From NCBI RefSeq assembly GCF_022819085.1, contig NZ_JALHAG010000011.1, positions 248,001 to 312,000 on the forward strand: a stretch of 64,000 nucleotides of DNA, written 5' to 3'. This stretch comes from Planococcus ruber. Lineage in GTDB: Bacteria; Bacillota; Bacilli; Bacillales_A; Planococcaceae. Each line of letters opens with the position of its first letter. Within the stretch, counting starts at the first letter, position 1. The notes beneath the pieces are model-generated. The model worked only from the letters and a program-made list of their open reading frames with translations. It was not told the origin of the DNA and made no database searches. The position numbers and the translations under genes were made by a program. Positions 34,397 through 43,115 of the stretch are shown here, one piece after another.

Positions 34397-35044
34397 ATGA
34401 AAGTATTAGTAATTGGTGCAAATGGACAAGTTGGACGAAATATCGTAAAGGAACTTTCAGCGTCAGAGCACGAAGCTGTAGCCATGGTTCGCAAAGAAGA
34501 ACAAGTAGACCATTTGAAAGAATTGGGTGCACAGAAAGTCGTGCTCGCTGATTTAGAAAAAGATTTCAGTGAGGCTTTCAGCGACGTGGACGCAGTTATT
34601 TTTGCAGCAGGATCCGGCGGTTCGACCGGCCCGGATAAAACTTTGACCATCGATTTATGGGGTTCTGCGAAAGCGGCTCAATACGCCGAAGAAAACGGGG
34701 TAAAACGCTTTGTGCAGCTCAGCTCCATGGGAACGAACGATCCAGATGCAGGCGGCGAAGAAATGAAGCCTTACCTCGTTGCCAAAAGAGCAGCGGATGA
34801 AATATTAAAATCGACAAGTTTGGATTATACCATCGTGCGTCCGGGTGCTTTGTCGGATGAAGACAAAACGGAAAACATTGAAGTTTCAACTTCCGGCTTT
34901 ACTTCTATGGAAGGCCGTTCGATTCCGCGAGCGGATGTAGCGAGGGTGTTAGTCAATGTTCTGGACCGCCCGAATACTTACCACAAAACCTTTGAAGTGC
35001 TGCAAGGCGGCAATTCGATCGCTTCTGAATTAGAATCCTTATAA
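34397..35044 (+). CDS. NAD(P)-binding atypical SDR (YhfK-like)
   Basis: 215 residues. N-terminal Rossmann motif VIGANGQVGRNIVKEL, AVIFAAGSGGSTGPDKT, VQLSSMGTNDP and the YLVAKRAADEIL catalytic-type Tyr/Lys pair are those of the YhfK/SDR_a5 group. It is a cytosolic reductase or NAD(P) sensor with unknown substrate. Ribosome binding site AAAGGAGTGG. It appears monocistronic and preceded by a SigB-like promoter, which suggests a general stress role. Confidence 0.92.
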   Translation: MKVLVIGANGQVGRNIVKELSASEHEAVAMVRKEEQVDHLKELGAQKVVLADLEKDFSEAFSDVDAVIFAAGSGGSTGPDKTLTIDLWGSAKAAQYAEENGVKRFVQLSSMGTNDPDAGGEEMKPYLVAKRAADEILKSTSLDYTIVRPGALSDEDKTENIEVSTSGFTSMEGRSIPRADVARVLVNVLDRPNTYHKTFEVLQGGNSIASELESL

Positions 35045-35126
35045 TCTCCTGCCTTTAAGGGCGGATAGATTTCCGCGCCTAATTATGGTACGATAAACCA
35101 TACGATAATTAGAGGACGTGATAATA

Positions 35127-35504
35127 ATGATTAATATTCAACCCCCCAAAGCGGATGTGACCATTACACAGCGCAAACAGGAAATTACAGGAGATGAAGC
35201 TATCATAAAACCGCTTTATGGTTTTATCGATTTGCATGAAATCCCGCGCGATAAAGGCGGCATCATCCAGTTCTTCAACCACAGCGGCGAATTGCTGTTT
35301 GTCGGCAAAGCCCGCAAACTTCGCCAGCGTGTAAAAAAGCATTTTGAAGACAATGTATCACCTTTGAAAAACCACCGCGAGGAAGTTTACCGCATCACGG
35401 TTTCCATCGTGGAAGATCCAATGGAGCGCGAAATTTACGAAACGTATTTGATTAATGCGCTTCAAGCAAAATACAATGTGGATAAAGTCTTTTACAAAGA
35501 CTGA
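35127..35504 (+). CDS. GIY-YIG-like small protein (UvrC N-terminal type)
   Basis: 125 residues. Residues about 45-85 (GGIIQFFNHSGELLFVGKARKLRQRVKKHF) align with the GIY-YIG domain of UvrC, with GIY as GII and YIG as FVG; the Lys-Arg-rich helix and a later Glu (MEREIYETYLI) are kept. Such stand-alone proteins are often named nucleotide excision repair endonuclease. The altered tyrosines make nuclease activity uncertain. Start: ATG 35127 follows GAGGAC by 9-10 bases. A good terminator follows. Confidence 0.85.
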   Translation: MINIQPPKADVTITQRKQEITGDEAIIKPLYGFIDLHEIPRDKGGIIQFFNHSGELLFVGKARKLRQRVKKHFEDNVSPLKNHREEVYRITVSIVEDPMEREIYETYLINALQAKYNVDKVFYKD

Positions 35505-35510
35505 CGGGAA

Positions 35511-35547
35511 AGCCCGGCAGGATGAATTCATCCCGCCGGGCTTTTTT
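35511..35547 (+). terminator. Terminator of the GIY-YIG gene
   Basis: AGCCCGGC/GCCGGGCT with an inner GGATGAATTCATCC arm, then TTTTTT. The remaining bases to 35661 hold nothing evident. Confidence 0.92.
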
Positions 35548-35661
35548 CTGCTTGCATCTATTTACACAAAATTAATTAAAATAATTTTTAACACCGCTTC
35601 AGTGAATTTATATGCGGCAGGGAAGATTTACATACATTTGCACGTTGCCGCCCTCTCCACC

Positions 35662-36078
35662 TTACAGCCGCTTTTCAAAATAATGGTGGCTGTGCCCCGC
35701 CGGATGATCCTCGAGTACGCCAAATTGGGTAAAACCTTGTTTTTTATAAAAGCCCGGAGCTTGAAAACTGAACGTATCCACCACCATTAACCGGCAGCCT
35801 GCCTGGCGTGCATATTCCTCCATTTGCTTCATTAATTGTTCTGCTATCCGCTGTCCGCGCACACTTTCGTCGACCCATAAAAAATCGATATGCATATGCT
35901 GCCAAAAGCCGGTTCCGGTAATTCCGCCGATGATCTCTCCGTTATCGCTGCGCGCGATAAAGCTCACTTCGTCTATTGGCGATTTGACTTCATCCGGCAC
36001 ACTCGCCATGTTGTGTTCAATGACTTTCTGCCGAATAAATTCGCGGTCTTCTTTTATTTTCTGCTGAACAATCCTCAT
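35662..36078 (-). CDS. GNAT family N-acetyltransferase
   Basis: 138 residues. GNAT acetyl-CoA motif: [22 protein letters not shown] (R/Q-x-x-G-x-A pyrophosphate loop), preceded by the strand GEIIGGITG and followed by [17 protein letters not shown]. Substrate unknown. Start: ATG 36078 has GGGAG seven bases upstream; an ATG at 36096 is less well placed. Confidence 0.9.
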   Translation of the reverse strand: MRIVQQKIKEDREFIRQKVIEHNMASVPDEVKSPIDEVSFIARSDNGEIIGGITGTGFWQHMHIDFLWVDESVRGQRIAEQLMKQMEEYARQAGCRLMVVDTFSFQAPGFYKKQGFTQFGVLEDHPAGHSHHYFEKRL

Positions 36079-36160
36079 GTCGCATCTCCCTCGCATTTAT
36101 TTTTATGCATTTTCTTCCTCATTATCCCATCTGCCTTTCCTTCTTGCACCTTTTCTCCAG

Positions 36161-36187
36161 GTTTCAACCTCATTTGATCCAGGGAAT
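36161..36187 (+). promoter_or_regulatory. SigB-like promoter of the DDAH-like gene
   Basis: GTTTCA, 15 bases, GGGAAT, 36 bases upstream of the ATG. The spacer is at the long end of the SigB range. Confidence 0.55.
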
Positions 36188-36223
36188 AGTGAATTACTAA
36201 CTACGTTTTTTGGAGGAACTTTT

Positions 36224-37078
36224 ATGTCATCATATGCAAAAGAAATTCCATCAGTCTGGTGCCGAAGCGAATACGATCCGCTGCGCTACGTCTTGCTTTG
36301 CCCGCCTAATTACATGGAAATAAAAGAAGTCATCAACGATGTCCAAAAGCGATATCAAGAAGAAAATATTGATGCAGCGATTGCGATGGAGCAGCACCGG
36401 CAATTCGTCAAAGCCTTAAAGGAGCAAGGCGTGGAAACAGCATTGCTTGACCCTTCCAAGGAATATCCGGAACAAGTCTTCACCCGCGATATCGGGTTCA
36501 CGGTAGGCGATACTGTATTTATCGGGGAAATGGCTTCTTCCATCCGCCAAGGAGAAGAATGTGTCCTGCAAGACTGGCTTGAGACTGAGCAGATCCGTTC
36601 GACAACGCTTGGCAGCAACCGGGTAGAAGGAGGCGATGTCATTATCGACGGCGACACCCTCTACATCGGCATCAGCAGCCGCACGTCAAAAAATGCAGTC
36701 CGCGAACTGCAAGAGAAGCTTCCAAACTTCAACGTCATTCCGATTTCGTTCAATGACAAATACTTGCACTTGGACTGTGTGTTCAACATCCTTTCGCCAA
36801 CCGAAGCCCTGATCTTCGAGGAAGCATTGGACCCGGAAACGGTTGAAATGCTGGCAAAACGCTACACGCTTCTTTCCGTCAATGCCAAGGAACAATTTGC
36901 TCTCGGGACAAATGTGCTATCCATCGGCAACAGACGCGTATTCAGCCAGCCTCAAAATAAAGACGTCAATCGACAGCTAAAAGCTCATGGCTTTGAAGTG
37001 ATCGAAATCGACTTTTCGGAAATCATCAAATCCGGCGGCGCGTTCCGCTGCTGCACGATGCCCATCACGAGAAAATAA
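36224..37078 (+). CDS. Dimethylarginine dimethylaminohydrolase-like amidinotransferase-fold enzyme
   Basis: 284 residues. Pentein fold: N-terminal EYDPLRYVLLCPP, substrate Asp/Glu in VFTRDIGFTVGD, NRVEGGDVIIDGDTL, catalytic His in YLHLDCVFNIL and the catalytic Cys in GGAFRCCTMPI near the C-terminus. DDAH/arginine-deiminase relatives hydrolyse guanidines to citrulline or ornithine-like products. The true substrate is not decided by sequence. Start ATG 36224 follows GGAGGAA by about 5 bases. A SigB-like promoter precedes it and a strong terminator follows. Confidence 0.9.
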   Translation: MSSYAKEIPSVWCRSEYDPLRYVLLCPPNYMEIKEVINDVQKRYQEENIDAAIAMEQHRQFVKALKEQGVETALLDPSKEYPEQVFTRDIGFTVGDTVFIGEMASSIRQGEECVLQDWLETEQIRSTTLGSNRVEGGDVIIDGDTLYIGISSRTSKNAVRELQEKLPNFNVIPISFNDKYLHLDCVFNILSPTEALIFEEALDPETVEMLAKRYTLLSVNAKEQFALGTNVLSIGNRRVFSQPQNKDVNRQLKAHGFEVIEIDFSEIIKSGGAFRCCTMPITRK

Positions 37079-37098
37079 ACTTGCGAACCCTTCCATCC

Positions 37099-37138
37099 AA
37101 AAAGGAAATCCCCGGCCAAAACCGGGGATTTCCTTTTT
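37099..37138. terminator. Bidirectional terminator between DDAH-like gene and trpG
   Basis: AAAAAGGAAATCCCCGG and its exact complement (17-bp stem, 6-base loop). It overlaps the trpG stop codon by one base. Confidence 0.94.
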
Positions 37139-37728
37139 TATTTCAGGGCTGCCTGTTTTTTTGCAGCCACCAAAAATCCTTCTAGCAATTGCTTTCCTTC
37201 CGGCGTCCCGATGGATTCCGGATGAAACTGAAAACCATATACCGGATAATCCCGGTGCTTCACCGCCATGATCGTGCCGTCATCTTCGGCAATGGCCTGA
37301 ACGTCAAAACAATCCGGCAGCGAACTCTCTTCAATGGCAAGTGAATGATAGCGCATAACCGGCAGCGGTGTCGGGAGCCCGGCAAAAGCGCCTTGCTGCC
37401 GGTGAGTGACCATCGAAACTTTTCCATGCCGGATTTCCGGTGCTTGAACGACTTTTCCGCCAAACGCTGTGCCGATCAATTGATGGCCCAGGCAAATTCC
37501 AAGCAGTGGAATGGATGCATGGACCGCTTCAATCAACTGAAGCGATTCCGGCAACTCTTCCGGATGCCCCGGACCAGGAGATAAAATGATGGCTTCCGGC
37601 TGAAGCGCGACGATTTCATCCACCGTCAGCACACCGTAGCGGACCACTTGGATTTCTTTTCCCAGCTCTGCTGCCGCCTGATAAATATTGTACGTGAAGG
37701 AATCATAATGATCGATCAATAAAATCAT
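37138..37728 (-). CDS. trpG: Anthranilate/aminodeoxychorismate synthase glutamine amidotransferase subunit
   Basis: 196 residues, class I glutamine amidotransferase. Catalytic Cys in LLGICLGHQLIG (about residue 79) and His/Glu in FQFHPESIGTPEG. It supplies ammonia from glutamine to TrpE. In Bacillales the same protein (PabA/TrpG) often serves folate synthesis as well. It overlaps trpE by 4 bases (ATGA) and shares its Trp T-box control, so a tryptophan role is favoured; a dual role cannot be excluded. Confidence 0.92.
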   Translation of the reverse strand: MILLIDHYDSFTYNIYQAAAELGKEIQVVRYGVLTVDEIVALQPEAIILSPGPGHPEELPESLQLIEAVHASIPLLGICLGHQLIGTAFGGKVVQAPEIRHGKVSMVTHRQQGAFAGLPTPLPVMRYHSLAIEESSLPDCFDVQAIAEDDGTIMAVKHRDYPVYGFQFHPESIGTPEGKQLLEGFLVAAKKQAALK

Positions 37729-39065
37729 CCGAACACCTCCGTAAGCGAACGTGCTTTATGAAGCGTCTCTTCATACTCGGCTTGCGGATCCGAATCATAG
37801 ACGATGCCGGCCCCTGCCTGTACATGGACGAACCGGTCTTTGACGACAAACGTCCGGATGGCAAGCGCTACATCCAAATTGCCATTAAAACCGATATAGC
37901 CGATAGCCCCTCCGTAAACGCCCCGGCGCTCTTCTTCGTACTGCTGGATCAATTGCATGGCACGCACTTTCGGAGCTCCGGAAACCGTCCCAGCAGGCAG
38001 GCAAGACACCAGGGCATCCAGCGGGTGCATCGCTTCGTTCGAGTTGCCGGTCACTTCTGAAACGAGGTGCATCACGTGCTGGTATTTTTCAATCGCCATG
38101 TATTTTGGAATCTTCACTGAACCGATGGCTGCGACCCGGCCGACATCGTTGCGGCTAAGGTCGACGAGCATCTGATGCTCTGCGCGCTCTTTTTCGTCGT
38201 TTGCCAGTTCTTCAGCGAGCAGCTGATCTTCCTCTTCTGTCCGGCCGCGCCTCCTTGTGCCGGCGATCGGATTGGTCACCATCTGGCCGCCGCGAATGGT
38301 CAGCAGACTTTCAGGAGAAGCTCCTACTACCCCGTAATCCTCAAAGTCGATATAGAATTGGTACGGCGACGGATTTTGCTTCCGCAATTTGCGGTACAAG
38401 TCGAAGGCGCTGCCTTCATACGCAGCCGATAACCTCTGCGATAAGACCAATTGAAAAACATCGCCGCGGCGGATATGTTCTTTCGCTTTCGCCACTTGCG
38501 CGCGGAATGCAGCCGCGTCCGTTTTTGAGGCGAAAGCTAAGGGCGCTTGGGTGTCTCTTGCCTCTTCGGTTTTTGGCGCGAGCAATTGCTGTTCCACTTC
38601 TTCGATTTTGTTTTCAAACGAAATAATGGTGACATCATTTTTCACGTGGTCAAAGACGATAATGGTTTCATATAAATGCAGATGGATATCCGGCATCTCC
38701 AAACTGTTTTCCTTGGCTGCTTCTATTGGTTCATAAGCTTGTATGGCATCGTAGCCAATATAGCCGAGCGCTCCGCCGGTAAATGGGATGCCTTCCAATT
38801 CCGCTTTGCGGACAGGCAAAAGTTCTTTTAATAATTCCAGCGGCTTCCCGGCTCGGTGAATGGTTTTCCCTGTTCTGAAATCCCGCTCTATCAATTGTTC
38901 TCCATGTCCGATAAACGTTTTGGAAGGGTCTGCCCCGATAAACGAATAGCGGCCCGTAAGGCTCGTTTTCAAAGAACTTTCAAGCAGGCATTTTCTTGGC
39001 CCTTTCAGCCGGTTGAACACCATGATCGGCGTCAGCGAATCGGCGTCCATTTTCTTGGTTTTCAT
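37725..39065 (-). CDS. trpE: Anthranilate synthase component I
   Basis: 446 residues. The feedback site LLESS (residues 28-32) binds Trp in TrpE; the chorismate-binding C-terminal half shows PIAGTRRRGRTEEED, LVDLSRNDVGRVA, FPAGT-like LPAGTVSGAPKVRAMQL and IQAGAGIV-like VQAGAGIVYDSDP. It makes anthranilate from chorismate with TrpG. The usual 25-30 residues before LTPI are missing, so the protein is shorter than most TrpE. Start ATG follows AGAGGAGATG. A UGG-specifier T-box leader precedes it. No other trp gene is in view. Confidence 0.92.
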   Translation of the reverse strand: MKTKKMDADSLTPIMVFNRLKGPRKCLLESSLKTSLTGRYSFIGADPSKTFIGHGEQLIERDFRTGKTIHRAGKPLELLKELLPVRKAELEGIPFTGGALGYIGYDAIQAYEPIEAAKENSLEMPDIHLHLYETIIVFDHVKNDVTIISFENKIEEVEQQLLAPKTEEARDTQAPLAFASKTDAAAFRAQVAKAKEHIRRGDVFQLVLSQRLSAAYEGSAFDLYRKLRKQNPSPYQFYIDFEDYGVVGASPESLLTIRGGQMVTNPIAGTRRRGRTEEEDQLLAEELANDEKERAEHQMLVDLSRNDVGRVAAIGSVKIPKYMAIEKYQHVMHLVSEVTGNSNEAMHPLDALVSCLPAGTVSGAPKVRAMQLIQQYEEERRGVYGGAIGYIGFNGNLDVALAIRTFVVKDRFVHVQAGAGIVYDSDPQAEYEETLHKARSLTEVFG

Positions 39066-39107
39066 CTCTGCTCATCTCCTCTAAGTTAAAAGACAGTGCG
39101 TTTAAAC

Positions 39108-39432
39108 CATAAAAAAACCCCTGCAGGAAATAAACTCCCTGCAGAGGACGGTTCAACCGCGGTGCCACCTCATGTTAAAGCTGATCCAGCTTTCACTTGA
39201 TCCCCTATAACGCGGGGCGACGGATCCCTTTACTCCGATTTCAAGGAATCACTCATAAGTCCATTCACACCTGTTCCACACCAGTTTACACCTGCCACTG
39301 GCTCTCTTTGAGTGGAGATCACGCGCTACTCTTCTTATTCATCGATTTGCTCTGCTATTCTCAGCTCAACTGTACTAAGGCGATGCCGCTCCCGGCACCT
39401 TCTGCCATTTTCCGTACAAAAAGGTTGTTCCT
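39108..39432 (-). ncRNA. T-box leader, tRNA-Trp specific, upstream of trpE
   Basis: About 320-base leader on the minus strand. Stem I carries the AAGAGTAGC (AGTA) and AGAGAG motifs; the specifier loop reads GTGAATGGACT, with TGG (39263-39261) as the codon for Trp. The T-box bulge GAGGTGGCACCGCGG lies at 39171-39157. The terminator stem CCTCTGCAGG/CCTGCAGGGG with seven T ends at about 39111, 45 bases before the trpE ATG. Uncharged tRNA-Trp would stabilise the antiterminator and switch trpEG on. Together with the flanks this accounts for most of the 497-base gap. Confidence 0.93.
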
Positions 39433-39461
39433 ATCGTATGCAATTCTTTCTTCAATGTCAA
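39433..39461 (-). promoter_or_regulatory. trpEG promoter
   Basis: Perfect -35 TTGACA, 17 bases, TACGAT on the minus strand, directly in front of the T-box leader. Confidence 0.85.
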
Positions 39462-39562
39462 CCATCCACCGTTCTTTCTATCGGATAATTCTGTATTAAT
39501 CAATAAGAGTACGGTATAACTATTAATAAGCACGATAACCTATAAAAAGGGAGGCTATACAA

Positions 39563-40822
39563 ATGAAGAGAACATCTTTTTCTTTATGGGCAAGTATGCT
39601 GGTCTTGCTACTGGTCCTGACTGGCTGTGCAGGCGAAAGCGGAGGAAGCAGCGGAGAAGATTCCGGAGACAAAACGACCATCAGCTTTATGCATTGGCGC
39701 AATGAAGACAAAGCTGTATTCGATGAGATCATCGCTGAGTTTGAAGATGCTAACCCCGACATCGCTGTTGAAATGAACATTTATCCTTCCGATCAATACC
39801 AAGCGACCGCGCAGCGCATGCTGCAAGAAGGCTCTACGGGAGACGTCTTCACTTCTTTCCCGGGCGCGCAATTTGAATCTCTTCAAAAAGCGGGTATTTT
39901 CGCAGATTTGACAGATGAAGAGTTTGTTTCGAAGTTCGATGAAAATTTAATTTCCGTCGGGCAGAAAGACGGCAAGCAATTGGCGCTTCCCTATCAGCTC
40001 GTATTCAACATCCCGGTCTACAACAAAGGAATGTTTGAAGAATTAGGATTAGAGGTACCAAAGAGTTGGACTGAATTCCAAGAGATGGCCGATACGCTTC
40101 TTGAAAACGGGATTACTCCCATCGCTTTTCCAGGTGCAGATATCGGACCAAACCAATTTATGAACAGCATGATGATGAACAACGCACTGGATGAAGATGT
40201 CTTCGCAAAATTGCAAAGCGGAGAAGAGTCTTTGACAAATGAATGGTGGGTCAAGACGTTGGAAGACTTCCAATTGCTTGAACAAAAAGGCTATATCCAA
40301 AAAAATGCGTTAGGAACAAATGCGGATTCCGCCATGGCAATGGTGGCAAATGAAGAAGCTGCCATGATTGCGAGCGGTTCTTACCATATGGCTTCTATTT
40401 TAGGGTTGAATCCAGATCTTCAATTGGATTTACTGGCACCCATTACGGTAGAAGAAAGCGAAGCGGTTTATGAAGGCATCAATACTGCTACGTTTATGCT
40501 CGCAGTAAACAGCAAATCCGAAAAACAAGAACAGGCAAAAAAATTCATCGACTTCCTTAGCGAGCCTGAAATTGCCTCAAAATATGCAAACGGCACGGGC
40601 CAGCATTTAACGGTGACCGACGTGAATTATGAGTCAGAAGCTTTGAAAAATACGGCTTATTGGATCGATGAAAAGAAAACACGGTTCCAGCCGCGCTTTT
40701 TGATCACCAACGCCCAAATTGAAGATGCGGTCTTGAGTTCGATTGAAAATGTACTCGGCGGTGAAGATCCGATGGCAGCTGCAGAAGCTGCACAGAAAAT
40801 CGTAGACGAAAACAGGGAATGA
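39563..40822 (+). CDS. Sugar ABC transporter substrate-binding lipoprotein
   Basis: 419 residues. Signal peptide with lipobox VLTGCAG (Cys about residue 22), a Gly/Ser/acid linker, then an extracellular solute-binding protein family 1 fold (ISFMHWRNEDKAVFDEII, TGDVFTSFPGAQF, LPYQLVFNIPVYNKGMFEELGL). Aromatic residues and the CUT1 permeases downstream point to an oligosaccharide or sugar-derivative ligand. First gene of a three-gene importer operon; ribosome binding site GGGAGG. No sugar hydrolase or regulator is adjacent to hint at the ligand. Confidence 0.93.
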   Translation: MKRTSFSLWASMLVLLLVLTGCAGESGGSSGEDSGDKTTISFMHWRNEDKAVFDEIIAEFEDANPDIAVEMNIYPSDQYQATAQRMLQEGSTGDVFTSFPGAQFESLQKAGIFADLTDEEFVSKFDENLISVGQKDGKQLALPYQLVFNIPVYNKGMFEELGLEVPKSWTEFQEMADTLLENGITPIAFPGADIGPNQFMNSMMMNNALDEDVFAKLQSGEESLTNEWWVKTLEDFQLLEQKGYIQKNALGTNADSAMAMVANEEAAMIASGSYHMASILGLNPDLQLDLLAPITVEESEAVYEGINTATFMLAVNSKSEKQEQAKKFIDFLSEPEIASKYANGTGQHLTVTDVNYESEALKNTAYWIDEKKTRFQPRFLITNAQIEDAVLSSIENVLGGEDPMAAAEAAQKIVDENRE

Positions 40823-40826
40823 TGTC

Positions 40827-41702
40827 ATGAAAACTTCAAAAACCATTTATTTATTCTTTCTTCCAGGATTGATTCTTTACAGCATCTTCTTTCTTTACCC
40901 GACGGCCAGTGCCCTTTTCTATTCGTTCACGGATTGGGACGGCTTCAGTGAAGCGTTTCAATTTGTCGGATTCCATAACTTTGAAAGAGCGCTTACCGGA
41001 GATTCGATTTTCTGGAAAACCGTCGGCAATAACTTGAAGTTTATGTTAGTTGTCGTCATTTTGCAGACGATTGTGGCACTCGCTTTTGCGATGATTGTCC
41101 TGAAAAACACCAAAACCACCGTTTTTCTTAGAGCTTTGTATTTTTTCCCGACGATTCTTTCATCCGTTTCCGTGGCGTTCATCTGGTCGTTCATCTATGA
41201 TCCGTCACTTGGGATTTTAAATCAGCTTCTCGAATTAGCGGGACTCGACTTCCTTGCACAAAACTGGCTGGGCAATGCCAATATCGCGATTTATTCATTG
41301 GCCATCACTCAGATCTGGTTTCATGCCGGCCAAATGCTCATCGTTTTTGTCGCCGGACTGCAAGCCATCCCGCAGGAAATGTATGAAGTGGCAAAAATCG
41401 AAGGCGCAAGCAAATGGCAAACTTTCCGGAGCGTCACGTGGCCGCTCCTTGCCCCTTCCGCTACGATCGTTGTCGCTTATACGACCATCCAATCGTTTAA
41501 AGCATTCGACCTTGTCTTTGCCATGACTGGCGGCGGGCCGAATAACTCGACTGAAATCATCGCCACTTATATTTACGAAGTCGCTTTTAGAAGCTATCAA
41601 TTCGGCTACGCAAGTTCGATTTCCGTGATATTCATGATCATTATCGCTTTTATCACGTTCCTGCAATTCAAAGCATTGCGGTCGGACCGGGTTTCCTATT
41701 GA
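40827..41702 (+). CDS. CUT1 ABC transporter permease (MalF-like)
   Basis: 291 residues, six membrane segments. The EAA loop with its invariant Gly reads EVAKIEGASKWQTFRSVTWPLL (about residues 187-208), contacting the ATPase. The N-terminal LPGLILYSIFFLYPTASALFYSF and the DGF...F-x-N-F block are typical of MalF/UgpA-type permeases. It starts 4 bases after the binding-protein stop. It partners with the next permease. Confidence 0.94.
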   Translation: MKTSKTIYLFFLPGLILYSIFFLYPTASALFYSFTDWDGFSEAFQFVGFHNFERALTGDSIFWKTVGNNLKFMLVVVILQTIVALAFAMIVLKNTKTTVFLRALYFFPTILSSVSVAFIWSFIYDPSLGILNQLLELAGLDFLAQNWLGNANIAIYSLAITQIWFHAGQMLIVFVAGLQAIPQEMYEVAKIEGASKWQTFRSVTWPLLAPSATIVVAYTTIQSFKAFDLVFAMTGGGPNNSTEIIATYIYEVAFRSYQFGYASSISVIFMIIIAFITFLQFKALRSDRVSY

Positions 41703-41720
41703 TGAAAGGAGGAGAACGGG

Positions 41721-42530
41721 TTGCTTTTTAAAAGGTTTTCCCTATTCGTTTATGCGTTGCTGATCCTGGTGCCGCTAATTATCGTCCTGCTGACTTCGGT
41801 AAAGACCCTTCAGGAAACGTTTGCAAATCCGCTCGGGTTTCCGGAAGGCGGCATCAAATTCGATAATTACGTTGCCATTTTCCAAGAACAGACCATGGCC
41901 GGGTATTTCATGAACAGCACTGTGGTCACGCTGTTCTCGGTTTCGTTCACCTTGCTGTTCGCTGCCATGATCGCTTTTGGCATCACCCGGCTCAGCAATT
42001 GGCTTGGCAATATTCTTTTCGCCTTGTTCACGCTTGGCATGATGGTGCCGGCCCAAGTGATTATGGTGCCGCTCTATTCGCTCGTGCTGAATATCGGCCT
42101 CACCAATAGTTTAGTTGGATTGATTTTGGTCAACATCTCTTCCACATTGCCTATCGCGGTCTTTATCTTGACCGGCTTTATGAAAACCTTGCCGAAAGAA
42201 TTGTTTGAAGCATCGACAATCGACGGGGCCGGCAACTGGAAAATGTTCACGAAAGTCGCCATTCCCTTATCTTTGCCTTCTCTCTCGGCAACCGCTATTT
42301 TCCTGTTCGTGATGCATTGGAACGACTTGCTCTATCCGTTGCTGTTCATCACGGACAACGCTTATAAGACTTTGCCGCTTGCTTTATTGGAATTTAGGGG
42401 GCAATATGCCACGAACTATCCAATGCTGTTCACCGGCGTCGTCATTGCCTCGGCTCCGATGGTCGTCGCCTATGTTTTCTTGCAGCGCTATTTCGTCGCT
42501 GGCATGACCGCCGGTGCAGTAAAAGGCTAA
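41721..42530 (+). CDS. CUT1 ABC transporter permease (MalG-like)
   Basis: 269 residues, six membrane segments, EAA loop EASTIDGAGNWKMFTKVAIPLSLPSL. MalG/UgpE-type partner of the preceding permease. The start is an unusual TTG at 41721, supported by AGGAGGAGA about 6 bases upstream. No ATPase gene follows; CUT1 importers in Bacillales commonly use a shared MsmX/UgpC-type ATPase encoded elsewhere. Confidence 0.93.
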   Translation: MLFKRFSLFVYALLILVPLIIVLLTSVKTLQETFANPLGFPEGGIKFDNYVAIFQEQTMAGYFMNSTVVTLFSVSFTLLFAAMIAFGITRLSNWLGNILFALFTLGMMVPAQVIMVPLYSLVLNIGLTNSLVGLILVNISSTLPIAVFILTGFMKTLPKELFEASTIDGAGNWKMFTKVAIPLSLPSLSATAIFLFVMHWNDLLYPLLFITDNAYKTLPLALLEFRGQYATNYPMLFTGVVIASAPMVVAYVFLQRYFVAGMTAGAVKG

Positions 42531-42537
42531 GCGAATC

Positions 42538-42576
42538 AAAAAAGGAGTTGCCCTATTTCGGGGCAACTCCTTTTTT
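42538..42576. terminator. Bidirectional terminator after the ABC operon
   Basis: AAAAAAGGAGTTGCCC/GGGGCAACTCCTTTTTT 16-bp stem with A/T runs on both sides. Confidence 0.93.
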
Positions 42577-42577
42577 A

Positions 42578-43012
42578 TTACCAAAGCTGCGGTTTTGCGA
42601 CCATCAGCCAAAGCATCACAAGCAAGAGAAGAATGTAGATCCAGACAGACCGGTTCAATTTTTTGATCAAATGGCTGCGGTCATGATCCCGCGACTCAAA
42701 CTTTTTCAACGTCGGCTTGAATGCCCGCGCCAGAAAGAATACAGAAGCGAACATGATAGCTAAAGTCATAATGATCCACGAAGTGGACCACGGCCAGTAG
42801 CCCAGCCAAATCATGAGCACACCTGAAGCCACCAGCACATGCCCTGCGTGCTTCACAAGCCGAATAGCCGACTTGAACGTTTGAATTTGTGCGTCCAGCA
42901 CGTTTTCCGCCACGCCTTCCATTCGCTTCAGCAAAGGAATCAGGACAAAGAACGGGCCGATGGACAAAATAGCGCTCATGATATGCGCGAATAAAATCAA
43001 TGTGTAGACCAT
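42578..43012 (-). CDS. Small integral membrane protein (DUF2269-like)
   Basis: 144 residues with four hydrophobic segments (about 5-30, 50-72, 78-95, 122-140). Conserved His in LILFAHIMSAILSIG and LVKHAGHVLVASG resemble DUF2269/YndM-type four-helix proteins, some of which bind haem; the assignment is tentative. The spacing to the nearest GGG site is long (12-13 bases), so expression may be low. Function unknown. Confidence 0.75.
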   Translation of the reverse strand: MVYTLILFAHIMSAILSIGPFFVLIPLLKRMEGVAENVLDAQIQTFKSAIRLVKHAGHVLVASGVLMIWLGYWPWSTSWIIMTLAIMFASVFFLARAFKPTLKKFESRDHDRSHLIKKLNRSVWIYILLLLVMLWLMVAKPQLW

Positions 43013-43069
43013 AAATCATTTCAACGCCCTTTTTATCATTCTTGCTTTATTATACAGGGGAAACATGAA

Positions 43070-43107
43070 AAAAGGAGGGGCTGCAGATCATCTGCACCTC
43101 TCCTTTT
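43070..43107 (-). terminator. Terminator of the cell-wall hydrolase gene
   Basis: AAAAGGAG-GG-TGCAGA stem with small bulges, followed by TTTTTT on the minus strand. Confidence 0.85.
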
Positions 43108-43115
43108 CCATTTCG

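Noticed and set aside
39481-39562. cre or sugar-repressor operator before the sugar ABC operon
   Set aside because: No sequence matching cre or a clear palindrome was found.
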